64,000 bases of DNA, taken from Mixophyes australis (Eukaryota > Chordata > Amphibia > Anura > Limnodynastidae). Position numbers and translations under genes: made by a program. Within the stretch, counting starts at the first letter, position 1; every line of letters begins with the position of its first letter. Positions 48,076-58,835 of this stretch are shown one piece after another. The stretch lies in contig JAVHZZ010000008.1 in assembly GCA_036250195.1 (NCBI GenBank), forward strand, positions 11,131,434-11,195,433, in the 5' to 3' direction. The notes below the pieces were generated by a model. The model saw only the letters and a list, made by a program, of their open reading frames with translations, ran no database searches and had not been told where the DNA came from.

Positions 48076-48196
48076 CTGTACTGTACAGCAGTCGCGGCGC
48101 TGTCAAAGAAGCGTCCGCGGCAGTGCTGTATTGTAGTACAATACAGCACCGCCGCGGACACTTCTGTGACATCGCCGCGACTGCTGTACAATACAG
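48076..48196. repeat. GC-rich 121-bp foldback with 60-bp arms
   Basis: The structure is centred on 48136, with a perfect inner stem GTGCTGTATTGTA / TACAATACAGCAC. Complementarity extends, with a handful of mismatches, to CTGTACTGTACAGC on the left and GCTGTACAATACAG on the right. Both arms hold GTCGCGGCG and GTCCGCGGC, so the CpG density is high. It lies in a GC-rich block (48000-48330) that is probably a non-autonomous element; its ends were not resolved. Confidence 0.75.
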
Positions 48197-49446
48197 TGCT
48201 GCTGTGTAGGGGCAATGTTCAGTGCCCGTTCGTTCGCGGAGGGGAGGGGACGAGCAGGCGTGCACCCCTGGGGGGAGGGGGCGAGTGGGCAGATAGTCTG
48301 AACCCATTCGCCTTCTGGTGACCAGTGAGGGCAAGTCATGTAAAAGTAGCTATAATTGAGCACAGATATGAATGACAACATCTGGTTATAACTAAATCCA
48401 AAGGAAGCTGCACTTTTTTTTAACGCAGTCTGTGGATAATACATAACATAGCAGCTGGCGTGAAATAACCTTTGCTCACATGTTTTTGCAGAACAGAAAA
48501 ACATAAGTTAAAGCCATTTTCACTTATAAATAAGCCGTGTTTTCCATTATGGCTTCCTAGTGAGAGACTGAGGTAATCTTTGCTCTCCCGGAGCACCTGG
48601 TGATAAAATGCTGGAGAGTGGGAGTAATCTGCAAGCAAGAAGTATTCCGCCTCTAACCCATCTGTGCGGGATGACTGTGTCAGCTCCTGTCTGCGTCGCT
48701 GATGTTTAAGAAGCCAGCACGATTAACCCTTAGCTGTCTGGAAGCACGCCCCACCTTCCAAACCCTCAGCGCACCACATCATGACCTGACAGCCACAGAA
48801 CGCTTTGTACCGTTATTATGGAGATTTGTATCTTGCAGAAACATCATCGCTCCTGTATCGCTTCATTCCTCGTTTCATGGTCTTTAAGTCAGTTATAAAT
48901 GATGGTTACTTAACCTGACATTTCTGGCATCTGTGTCCCATTTCACAGATCCCTGAGCAGCCATTGCTATGAGTAGACATCAGGAATAAGTGAGTGGAAA
49001 CTGAGGAGATTGAAAACATGACAGAGACGACCATGTGTGGGAAACGTGATACATTTCTATGGGTTGAGATGAGCAGCGATCGAGGCTGGTGTCTTGTTTT
49101 GTGTCTCACATTGAAGGGTGTTTGATAAACATTTCTGAATATTCACAATTATTTGTCAGAGCGGAGAAAGGTAGAGTGCGACTCTCCTGCTGCTGCGGGA
49201 CTACAAGTCCCAGAGACCTGCGTTAGCTGTGAGCACACGGCGTTAGGTGATCCCTACTCTTCTCTGCTCCGCTTTTCAAAAAAGAATGGAGGGGAGGCAG
49301 ATGAAAAAGTAGAGGGTCTATTTATTAAGACCCTCCGACAACAAGAAGTGATAGAAAAGCTTTTATCAGGCTAATTATTAGAAAAATATTAGTGGTGCAT
49401 CGGAGCAATGTTCAGCTCCCTGGTGACACTGGTTACAGTAAGACTC
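48197..49446. other. No gene seen
   Basis: 48197-48330 continues the GC-rich block. The rest to the Harbinger element is unassigned. Confidence 0.35.
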
Positions 49447-49449
49447 TTA

Positions 49450-50295
49450 AGCTGGGTACACACTACAGAAATTTCCACCAACTTTTTATGCCGATGGATT
49501 TTACATGGACTGCATACACACTAGCCTTGTTTAAGACGATAAAGGGAAGAGCGGACATCCCATTAGCGACTTTTTACAGCCATGTTGTCGTGAGCAATGA
49601 TTGCAATTTCGTACATGCTGAAGCAACATTTGCAGGGCATGTAACGAGATACCAAAGACATTAGCATAATGGGGCAGAGCTTTCACTATAGTTAACACCC
49701 AAAACAGCATAAAAAGAGAAGGCTACACTGTCTCTTCATTGATTCCTATTTGTAAACCTACAATGGCTACAGTAGTACAAGAACAAGCAACTGCACTTTT
49801 CCTGCTTGCTGTGGCAAGAAGATTGCAAGTACGGAACCAAAGAGAAAGAAGGAGAAAGTGTAGATCTTGTTGGAGCAAAGATTGGTTCAAGAGGAGAGAC
49901 ACGTTCTCTCATATGCCCCTGCTACAGGAGATACGGGAAAACAACCCAGATGACTTTAAGAATTTTCTTCGTATGAATGATGCCACTTTTCAGGAACTGC
50001 TCCAACTAAAAAAAAACCAACAAATAAAATTTACATACACACGCCCCCCAGGTCGAGGAAGTATCAGAGGATTGTCGTGGATCGGACGGAAGTTTATACA
50101 CACTACACAACTGAAACGAGATTGGAACGAAAATATTTAACGGTTCGACCAACCAAATGAGGCGACAATCGTCCATTTGGGCAGACTTTCGACCATCGTG
50201 TCACTGCACACACTGACCTGACTTTTGAACGAGCGGTCGTATGTTGGCTGATTGAGCCAATTATTGGACGAAAACCGTGTAGTGTGTACCCAGCT
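49450..50295 (+). mobile_element. PIF/Harbinger transposon, internally deleted
   Basis: The left end AGCTGGGTACACACTACAG and the right end TGTAGTGTGTACCCAGCT are terminal inverted repeats of at least 18 bp. The TTA target duplication lies at 49447-49449 and 50296-50298. The 846-bp element retains only the N-terminal part of a transposase-like frame, so it is a deletion derivative dependent on an autonomous relative. Confidence 0.92.
49739..50140 (+). pseudogene. HARBI1-like transposase N-terminal remnant
   Basis: The frame from the ATG at 49763 reads MATVVQEQATALFLLAVARR, a basic stretch RNQRERRRKCRSCW, then SKDWFKRRDTFSHMPLLQEI and DDFKNFLRMNDATFQELLQL. This is the pattern RRRW...WxxRxxxGxxxxLLxELrxxDPxxFkNFLRMxxxxFxxLL at the start of PIF/Harbinger (HARBI1-related) transposases. 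Homology stops near residue 90. The remaining residues (PPGRGSIRGLSWIGRKF and on) come from the 3' end of the element joined after the deletion, and the DDE catalytic domain is absent. The frame is still open from start to stop, so a short N-terminal product is conceivable but could not catalyse transposition. Confidence 0.85.
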
Positions 50296-50298
50296 TTA

Positions 50299-51122
50299 TT
50301 GCTTGCTAAGTCAGTTATAGGACCCTTCTAGGACCCTCTGTGCACGCTTGAGCTGGCATGCTGGCTTGTGCATGTAAACTGGAAGTCTGGATTTGAGCTT
50401 CCAGTTCCAGATCCCATAAAAAAAATAAAAAATAAAAATGATTACAATTAAAAAAGAAAAAAAACATAAAAAAATGAATACAATTTATTAAAAATACAAA
50501 CAGGAAAAATGTTTTATTATAATAATAAAGCATTCTTCCTGTGGGCACCCCTGGCTAACACCATCCTGAGCTAGCATTAACAATCAGAGGACAGACGCAG
50601 TACTTGGTAAATAGGCTTCGTAGAAGTTCTCAGGCGATGGCTACACACCGGCGATCACCTTTACCCGCCAGGGATTTTGGTAAACAGGGAGAAGCCCTAA
50701 ATCATGAGAGAACTCGCAGGTCTCTCAAGATTTAGGGCTTGTCTCTCTTTAATGTATAGACCCCTTAGAGATAATTGGTTTCTATGGAGAGCGTGGTCAC
50801 ACATACGGGCGTGGTCACACCACGGAGGGGGCGTGGCCACACAGCAGTGGGAGCGTGGTCATGCTCCTAGAGTTCTGCCTAGCGCTACAGAGTGTTAGCC
50901 CTTCCCCTAACGTTCCCACCCACGGGACTAAAATGTCCCCGAGTGAGACAGTGGGACAAAAGTCGGGACTGTTCAGCTGAAATCAGGACAGTTCGGAGCT
51001 ATGCGCAAGGTGAGCGTTTCACGATCGACTAAACTTACAATCCACCTACAATGACTGCTGCATGTTACAAGATGAGCCTCAGAAGACCGCTAAACCTGAA
51101 AGATGCATTATATTAAACATCT
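50299..51122. other. No gene; A-rich tract and GC-rich repeat fragment
   Basis: 50418-50480 is A-rich. 50790-50870 has repeated GGCGTGGTCACAC / GGGCGTGGCCACAC phrases. GCTGAAATCAGGACAGTT near 50979 matches the fragment near 44868. Confidence 0.45.
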
Positions 51123-51278
51123 GGGGGTAAATGTATCAAGCTGAGAGTTTTCAGATTCTAGCTATCATTTATTTAGTACATTCTACAAAATGATCGCCAG
51201 AATCTGATTGGTTGCTACAGGCAACATCTCCACTTTTGAAACCCGCCGGAAAACTCTCAGCTTGATACATTTACCCCC
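51123..51278. mobile_element. Palindromic MITE, variant termini, copy 4
   Basis: The interior matches the 175-bp family (AGATTCTAGCTATCATTTAT, GATTGGTTGCTACAGGCAAC), but the outer arms are GGGGGTAAATGTATCAAGCT and AGCTTGATACATTTACCCCC. It represents a second subfamily with replaced ends. A CTG on both sides may be its target duplication. Confidence 0.8.
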
Positions 51279-53021
51279 CTGTTGTGTGGCAAACATTTCA
51301 AGAACTTGTCATAAGAAAAGATATTCCAGTAACTGTGATTGTCGAGAAGTCTTCTATCCTGTGCACACCGTACTGACTGCCTATAATTCTGGCTGCATCA
51401 ATGCATATTTGAACTTATGTATTGTGTGGCCCAACAAACGCCAATCTTTCAAAACGTTTAAAATCCAGTCTTCGTGTAGAACACATGAATGTCCTGATTT
51501 GTACAACCTGTCCTTAACATATGTGGTCACATATTGGAAGAAACAAGCAGATTGATAAATGTGTGGCCATATATGTGTAAAATACAAATTTTACAGTGAC
51601 ATTGAGACGTACAAGGGCAGCTTAAGTCTATTGATAAACAATGCACAAAATCTATCAACCAAGGATGGGTGATAACATACAATAATAATATCTTGCATTC
51701 AGCTAGTTAACGGCATCTTCCTTGTTTAAGTTCCCTTATGGTATAATAATGTGAATATTTATATACTACAATGTAACAAAATGCATGAGAATTAAATTCA
51801 GCAAACATGACATGTTGGTGGATAATGGTGCCCAAAGTTTTAACAAGACATTATGGCTCTTGGCGTGCTGAGATTCACAGGCTCAGCAGCGAGCTGTGAA
51901 CATTATTTAAAAAGACAAAAAATAACAGTCTGTTCCCTTGCCCTAAGACTGAATAAAAACCCTTAGACAAACAAAATATTATAAGCATCTCATGACATCC
52001 CAGGCCCCAAATTTGGCATTTGAATCATGATTTGCTTCAATTCATCACCATGGACAAGGACAACAATGCTAGATGCACAATTAACATTTTTTTTAATGTT
52101 GGGACTGTCAGCTGGTTTGTGAAGTTTTGTATGTTTGTCACAAAGACTGCGATGTCTTTATGTATGTGTTTGTTCCAAGCTCTGTTCCCTGGTGACCTCA
52201 AATGCCCGGTGTGCACATACCACACAATTGACCATTGCCATGTTATCCATGTCATTCAGGAAATGTCCAAAATGATGATCTTGTAATAGTGACGCGGCTT
52301 TTGTATAAAGTTTGGCTTCTATTTCCTGAACTGGAAACTTTCTTAGAGCTTATTTGTGCGATTCTAGGTGATGAAGAACTAGCAATTATGGCATTATCAT
52401 TATACCCATGGTTAGCCTATGATAAATGACACTGTCCTTCATACTTAATTTTTTGGGGGTAAAGCTGTACTTCTCATAAGCGATGAGGAAGGGATTTTTT
52501 TATGCTTCGCATGTGCCCTTTGAATGGCAGCTGCATTTAGTTGCAAGACTGTTTCCTCTTCATATCATTTTGTCGCTAGCATCTGTCAAGTGTTTTACAT
52601 TGCACAGAACTGACAATAAATGCCATTCTCTACATTTTTTACAAAATGTTTTAATTAATAAATAAGTTGATTGAGGATGTATTAGCACTACTTTCACTAC
52701 TTCTCTTTGCTTCATTACCACTGACACAAGCATTGCTTCTTTTCTTGTACAATGTACTCAGTGGTGTGGGGTTGTTTAAGCACATTGACATTATTTTGCC
52801 TGTGCCAGATTCCAGGTTCATGACTTGGTGGTAAATTTCCATCCTCATCTGACCATCTTTGAGCATAGTAAGAAAGTACACGTTCATCCTCATCATCCTT
52901 CTGATGCTGACTAACCTAATCACTACAAGACTTTCTCATCATGCTCAAAGTAACTGACACTTAATTGGAAATTTAGATGTACATTGTTTTAAGCACTTCT
53001 AATATCTCACATTTTGTCCTT
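51279..53021. other. No gene recognised
   Basis: Open frames at 51208-51555 (+), 52020-52286 (+) and 52651-52923 (-) are 88-115 codons with no domain I can name. The minus frame (SSINLFIN end) could be an old transposon fragment. AT-rich throughout. Confidence 0.3.
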
Positions 53022-53235
53022 ATTATTATTATTATTATTATTATCCTTTATTTATTTGTTAGGCGCCACAAGAGTTCCGCAGCGCTGTACAATGCACAAA
53101 CAGTAGACAGTACAGGGTAGTACATTACTGAACAGTAAACAAAAAAATACTGACACATCAGGAGCTCCAAGCAGGCTAATGCAGTAGAGATGGAGCAGAA
53201 GAGCTGGTAAGGACACAAGAGGGAGGAGGTCCTTA
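53022..53235 (-). mobile_element. L2-type LINE 3' UTR, minus strand
   Basis: (ATT)n, then CCTTTATTTATTTGTTAGGC and GCCACAAGAGTTCCGCAGCG. The reverse complement is colinear with 40600-40780, including CTACTGTTTGT, TTTACTGTTCAGTAATGT and CTGCATTAGCCTGC. Same subfamily, opposite orientation. Confidence 0.85.
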
Positions 53236-53698
53236 AAGACCAGTCATCATTTCACATGCTTGACTTATGTCTACAAGACCACTGCTTTGTCTTAAGGGTA
53301 AGTTTTCACTCGAATACACTTAATATTGGGGTTTTCCAATACAATATGGGGTTAAACTAGAGAGGATGGACAGACTAACTAGTGATAGTGACAAGTGCAG
53401 AAAGCTTTATTTTTGCTTGCAATGACAATATTTTGCCTGGGTACTGAGTGTTTGTACACTTAGATCGCTAACAGCGTTAATGACAAGTGTAAGTGATGTG
53501 GTAGCAATCAATATATCACCTGGGTATTTAAATACACATTTATGGCTAAGGACAAGAATAAAAAACATGGGGTTTTGGAATTATTACAGCTGTGAATATA
53601 ATAAAAAAAGAGTTGGGATGTGACGATTTGGGCAATTAGAACAATGGATAGAGAACCGGACACAATCCTATTGTACTTTTCTATATTGTAAGTCACTT
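53236..53698. other. No gene seen
   Basis: Unassigned AT-rich sequence. Confidence 0.4.
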
Positions 53699-53701
53699 TA
53701 A

Positions 53702-54547
53702 GGGGGGTATTGAACTGTCAGCGAGTTTTTTTTTCCCCCGCAGCGTAAAAATAAAAAAATCTCCCGCAGGTTTTTGATGACAATAGCGACCATTTTTAGT
53801 TAGCGCAGCGGGAAAACTCGTGCTATTCAATTGAAAAAGAGTGAGCGCTGCCCTTGCGCGTTAAACATTGTGTTTGCAAGTTTTTAGGGGAGTTCGAACG
53901 CGGTCATGTATAACACAAAAAAAGGTTTTGCATACATTTCCATACATTAGATTGCATTACACATTGATAACATCTACATTACAGTACTTTCTTTAGCATA
54001 TTTTTTAATTGAACTATTTTTTACCATAGAATCATCTATACCATGTCAAAACACATTACTACATTCATATTTGTACCAAAAACATACATAAATATAATTA
54101 ATTAGTGATTTTATATATGTTTTATTTTTTATGTTTATTTTATTTCATTATTTTTTCACAAGAAAATCAACTTACACAAGTTAGGCATTAGTGATAAACA
54201 TAAGTTTAACATTTTTTTCCACATTATTACATGATTTTAAATACTTTTCAGAGGTTTTTTATTTTTAGCACACCCCAAAGAGGTGCGAGATAAAACAGCA
54301 TATTGGCCTGTTTAACCCGCCGCGTTAAAAAACAAACGAATAAGCTTTTAACGTGGCTGCCTCTCGCACACCCTATACTTTTAATAGACCTTCTACTGGA
54401 CCGCGAGAGGACAGGAAAAAAAAAACTGAGCCTTAAAAATGGAATTGAATCGCGGGTAAAGTTAACCCGCTCGGAAATTATAAAAAACAGCGTTAAAATG
54501 ACTTACTGCGGTCAAAAAACAAACTCGCTGACAACTGAATACCCCCC
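53702..54547. mobile_element. Harbinger-like non-autonomous transposon, 846 bp
   Basis: The left end GGGGGGTATTGAACTGTCAG and the right end CTGACAACTGAATACCCCCC are inverted repeats continuing inward to CGAGTTT / AAACTCG. TAA direct repeats lie at 53699-53701 and 54548-54550. The 3-bp TWA-type duplication points to PIF/Harbinger. Both subterminal regions are rich in CGCGTTAAA / AGCGTTAAAA and GCGGG motifs; the centre is very AT-rich and non-coding. Confidence 0.85.
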
Positions 54548-54550
54548 TAA

Positions 54551-55642
54551 GGCTTACTAAGTAGGATGTAAAATAAAAATAAGTAAAAACACTGCATAAA
54601 TATATAAATGACCTTTAGAGTGTTAATCATAATCATAGGAAGGTATAATTCCACTGATTGCATCTCTAAAATTTAACCTAAAGCAAATTCCACTTAACAG
54701 GTAATTATAAAGAGGAACGAGTGAGCTATTGGCTTATGTTTAGAACTCTCAATTATATTTACTAATTTTACTTTATCACCTAGTGAACGGAGGTTGTGCG
54801 CGGAATGGCATATTTGGGGCCCAAAGACCTTGACAACCTTTCCCGATGACATTTCCAACTTCTTGTGGCTGCGTTATAGAACTGGCACAGCGTTCAACTC
54901 CTGCTTTTCTGTCCTGTCCCCGTGTAGCAAGCTCGTACACAAAGTATAATATAAAACCTGTGATTCCCTATAAGACTCTGTGCTGGCAGCCAGTGGGAAG
55001 ATGTTGTAATAGAAACACAGCCCCTTATTACTCCAAAGCAGCTTTTATGCCGCTGGAGCTTGTTCTCGGTGAGATTTAACACTTCGCCTCTCCAGATCTG
55101 CTTCCGATGAACTTGCAGTCAGCTGTGTTTTCAATTATATCGTTTCCCCCGACCAGAGGAGAAGGCACAGGGCTGCCTTGAGTCAGAGACACGTTCGAAT
55201 GACATTAATTCCCCTTCCTGCGAAAAGAATAACTTGAGTAGCCACGTAGAACTGGACGCAGGCGTTACAAAATGCTACAGCAATAATGCAGACCTCTCTG
55301 TAAGAAGTTAAATGTAATTATAGGCAACAAGAAGCTAAAAAATAAAGCTGTGCTTGATCTATAAACATTGGTGTAAAAATGCAATAACAACTCTATGGCT
55401 TAAATTGCTTTTACATGTTACGCAGACAGTGATATGATGGTAATATTGATTTTAAGGAAAAACGAAGTACACTTAAATTACGTTGCTATTTACCTAGGAA
55501 AGATCAATATTTTTTTTTCTAATTTCTGGTTTTCTGGGTAAGTTTGATTTCTTTTCTCTCTCTTTTTTAGGCAACAGTCTTTTTCAATATTTTTGTGCTA
55601 TTCTTAAAGTGACATTGACACTAAAATCATACTTATTTAAAA
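54551..55642. other. No gene; possible single-copy non-coding DNA
   Basis: 54780-55330 has balanced composition and no recognised repeat. Exon-like frames are short and have no domain. Confidence 0.25.
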
Positions 55643-55650
55643 ACCTACAT

Positions 55651-55822
55651 CAGATGTGCTCAAAGCCAGTCCTCAACAGGTCCTGTTTTCAGGATTTCTG
55701 TCTGTAGAAACAGCTGGGATAGTTACTGACCCAGCCAAATATGGACTCACCAATGCATGACTAAAGAAATCCTGAAAACATGAACTGTTGGTAGCTCTTG
55801 GGGCTGAGTTTGGGCATCTCTG
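55651..55822. mobile_element. hAT-like MITE, 172 bp
   Basis: The left end CAGATGTGCTCAAAGCCAGT and the right end GGGCTGAGTTTGGGCATCTC (then TG) are imperfect inverted repeats. TTTTCAGGATTTC on the left is mirrored by GAAATCCTGAAAA on the right. ACCTACAT is duplicated at 55643-55650 and 55823-55830 (8 bp, hAT type). Confidence 0.9.
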
Positions 55823-55830
55823 ACCTACAT

Positions 55831-56467
55831 GATTCGTAGAGCTTTTTCTGCTAAAGAATTCATAGTTACTCCTATATCTTAGAGACGCTCTATAAAATCT
55901 GTGATTGACTCATAGGAATTAGTTTGCTGAATGGAGCTTTGGACATGTGCATTCCTTCCAGTAGGAGCCGCCACATGAGCTAGAAGATCGTTCACTTCTC
56001 ACATCACGTGTAACAGTTGATATTTTGTTCCACGGCTGACATTTGACACTACAATATGGAACACTCATATCCTGGGGATTTTTACCAGATATAGCACACT
56101 CATCCTGAGGTAAACTTAATTATAACTTTCAAACAGAGATGACATTCGTTTGTCAACAATTATTGGCGCCAATTATTTTCAATGATCTTTTTCTTACCAA
56201 TATAATAGTGTCCTATAATGTCCTATGTTTCTTAAATTCACATTTTTTTTACTTGCAATAAAAAAGTGAGTGTTCTATGCTCAGAATGGAAAAAGACCAA
56301 CATGGGAAAGTAAGAGGTTTAAGCTTATTTCTATATCCTTACTTATGACCTTTGTTAAAGAGGGACTTGCTTTAATATTTGTGGTTCTAATGTAGTTTAG
56401 TGACTTGTAGGTGACCTACAAATTTGCAAATCAGAATTGATGCGGTTTCATTTTATGTGAACCCTTT
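55831..56467. other. No gene seen
   Basis: Unassigned AT-rich sequence. Confidence 0.4.
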
Positions 56468-56642
56468 GGGCTAGATTTACTAAGCTGCAAGTTTGAAAAA
56501 GTGGGGATGTTGCCTATAGCAACCAATCAGATTCTAGCTGTCATTTTGTAGAAGGTACTAAATAAATGAAAGCTAGAATATGATTGGTTGCTATAGGCAA
56601 CATCCCCAGTTTTTCAAACCCGCAGCTTAGTAAATCTAGTCC
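56468..56642. mobile_element. Palindromic MITE, PIF/Harbinger-like, copy 5
   Basis: The left end GGCTAGATTTACTAAGCTGC is the mirror of the right end GCAGCTTAGTAAATCTAGTC, followed by C. TTT flanks it on both sides (56465-56467 and 56643-56645). 175 bp. Confidence 0.85.
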
Positions 56643-56783
56643 TTTGTCTTCTTTGCGAGAGAGCCAATTTGGTGCGAGGTGCTTCTGAGCCTATTTCCAG
56701 CTATTATTGTAGGAATCTCTACACTCCTTGAGTTCCACTATGGTGAATTTCCTCGATCGTACTCTCTCCACTCAGGGCTCTAA

Positions 56784-57149
56784 ATTATTTCCACTAGTTA
56801 TAGAAAATCAGTAGACTGTAATAATTTTCTTCATTATGAGAGTAGTCATTACAGGTCATGGGTGACTAACATCCTTAAAAGCCAATTAAATAGGATAAAA
56901 CACAGCTACACCTTGGAAGAAGACTTTGAGAAACTGGAAAAGATGATGATGAATGATTTCTCAAGGAGGGGATACACTGGAGAGATTTTTAGTAATGTTA
57001 TGGTACACACTAGAAATATCGATAGACATTGTCTGTTACATAGAGGGAAAAGAATAGGTGGAAGATTTTCAAATTATATTTTTTACCATTCATTTCTAAA
57101 TTCAACAATAAGTCGATATGTATTAGAATCATTGTTAGAAAAAAATTGA
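56784..57149 (+). pseudogene. Penelope-like retroelement reverse-transcriptase fragment
   Basis: An uninterrupted frame from 56784 to the stop at 57149. It reads YRKSVDCNNFLHYESSHYRS, then WVTNILKSQLNRIKHSYTLE and MMMNDFSRRGYTGEIFSNVM, and RNIDRHCLL. These follow the order in the C-terminal half of Penelope-like RTs: YRKPTDxNxxLHYxSxHP, then xxNIPxSQxxRIxR, then the thumb FxxRGYxxxxxxxA and RxxLL. The palm motifs and any GIY-YIG nuclease are missing. The upstream boundary is only about 140 bp from MITE copy 5. A hammerhead-like motif lies about 870 bp downstream on the same strand. Confidence 0.75.
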
Positions 57150-57656
57150 TGTTCTATGTATTAGATCTTTACAGTTTTTATAGTCCCCTATATGAATGAT
57201 ATGATATTTAGTTGGGTCCCTTATGGGATGTTAGAAAGCTATTTAGGCATTGGCTGATATTCTATGTCTCTCTAAAAAAAAGGGACACCACGAATATATG
57301 TTGCATTTCTTATGCATTTTGAATTTTCGGTGTGATTTTTTTGGACCCAAAAAGTAGGGTTATATGCTAAAATGGGGGTTTTATCATCATGTAGGATGTA
57401 ACCATATAGTCTTGCCAGATGATACAATTAGATTGTATGGTAGTTAGAGGTTGTAGATGTTGTAACCATATAGTCATGTGATACGATTGGATCATATGGA
57501 CATTTACTTAGAACTTTCCATTTTCTGCATGAATAAAATTTGTATTGGAAAGTACTGGTACAATTATTTATTAGTGAATTGTAGATATTAGTCTAACTTT
57601 GTTTTTGCAATTTGATTCCTTTTTGCATTATTATTATGTGAAATATACATAGAGAT
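57150..57656. other. No gene; probably decayed PLE downstream sequence
   Basis: No nuclease motif is visible in any frame. ATATAGTCTTGCCAGATGAT near 57408 and ATATAGTCATGTG near 57469 form an imperfect direct repeat of about 60 bp. Confidence 0.3.
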
Positions 57657-57659
57657 TGT

Positions 57660-57834
57660 GGGGTATATTTGCTAAACTGCAGGTTTGAAAAAGTGGAGAA
57701 GTTGCCTATAGCAACCAATCAGATTCTAGTTATCCTTTACTTAGTGCATTCTACAAAGTGACAGCTGGAATCTGATTGGTTGTTATAGGCAACACATCCA
57801 CTTCTTCAAACCCGCAGTTTAGTAAATATACCCC
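57660..57834. mobile_element. Palindromic MITE, PIF/Harbinger-like, copy 6
   Basis: The left end GGGGTATATTTGCTAAACTG is mirrored by CAGTTTAGTAAATATACCCC. TGT direct repeats lie at 57657-57659 and 57835-57837. 175 bp, the same length as copies 3 and 5. Confidence 0.88.
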
Positions 57835-58004
57835 TGTGAGTTTAACACAACATACCTCTTCTGGCATTTGTTACTATAAAGCTGCTTTCATTTGCAAGCC
57901 TGTAATTACATAACCTTGCAAGTGTTAACTAATTGATCTGCTAACTCAGGCTTCATTTTGATTGGTTATTTGAAGCTATAAAATAATGGATATGTTCCAT
58001 TATT

Positions 58005-58060
58005 GACACTCTTTGAAAAAGTCTGACAGAGCAGCGAAGCGCGTTAGTAAACTTTAAACA
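58005..58060 (+). ncRNA. Hammerhead-like motif (degenerate), plus strand
   Basis: CTCTTTGAAAAAGTCTGACA, then GAGCAGCGAAGCGCGTTAG. CTGA and a GA pair are present but with an extra base relative to CTGANGA, and GAAA has become GAAG. It sits downstream of, and in the same orientation as, the PLE RT fragment, as pseudo-LTR hammerheads do in PLEs. Almost certainly inactive. Confidence 0.3.
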
Positions 58061-58825
58061 GGGAGTATTGACATTGTAAGTATTCCACCTACAATACAGT
58101 AATGGAGTTATCTGTCCTGGAATAGGGCAGATGCGTTGGAGGGATTCGGTCTGTTTCTGCACTTGTGGTGGTGATCAATCACCTGGAGACTGACCACCTT
58201 ATACAAGTATTGTGGATAACACATATTTGCTAAGTGCGGAACGCGTGGAGTTTGAAGGAGCTTGTTTCATTTACCAGCTAAGAACTCCGCTTTTCGAATG
58301 TGATATTGGTACCATAGGACGCTTTAGCGGTTTCTCTGGACATAATTCTATATTGAAATAAACAAAGGGTGGAATGAAGTTTGAAAAATGACTTTATAGA
58401 GAATGTATTAATATAACTGTATATTTCCTCTTATTTAAAAGGTGAAGATTGTGTATTCTCAGTCAGTCCATATCAATTAGAGAGATTATCTCGTGTTCAT
58501 TAATTAAATTAAAATGTATTTATTTAAATTTATTTAATTCAAATTAATTTTATGATATATGTAAATGTTTTCAATAAATTATTTTTTTTTTATATTACCA
58601 GTACATTATTGCGTTTTTGCCATATCCATTGCTTTAATATTCAGTGTAGGGCATTTGATATTTTTTTGTTTGCAGTTTTGGGTGGAGTTTATAGCACAGA
58701 CTCCTTTGATTGACCTGCAGCTAATTCTCATTAGCTCTTTGTATTATACTGACGTATTATATTGTCACTTTCAAACTATTGTTGTGATGATTTACCAGTG
58801 CTCGGATCACTGCAAGGAAGCTTAT
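58061..58825. other. No gene seen
   Basis: A 101-codon frame at 58565-58870 is hydrophobic because of T-rich sequence and has no domain. GGAACGCGTGG at 58238 is another CGCG block, possibly part of the PLE terminal repeat. Confidence 0.3.
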
Positions 58826-58835
58826 GCTGCTTGTA

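Noticed and set aside
51208..51555. A 115-codon open frame as a possible gene
   Set aside because: No recognisable domain; it overlaps the right part of MITE copy 4, and its codon use is not distinctive.
52651..52923. A 90-codon minus-strand frame (QMRMEIYHQVMNLESG...) as an exon
   Set aside because: No domain or convincing splice context could be recognised; it could be an old transposon piece, but nothing supports a specific family.
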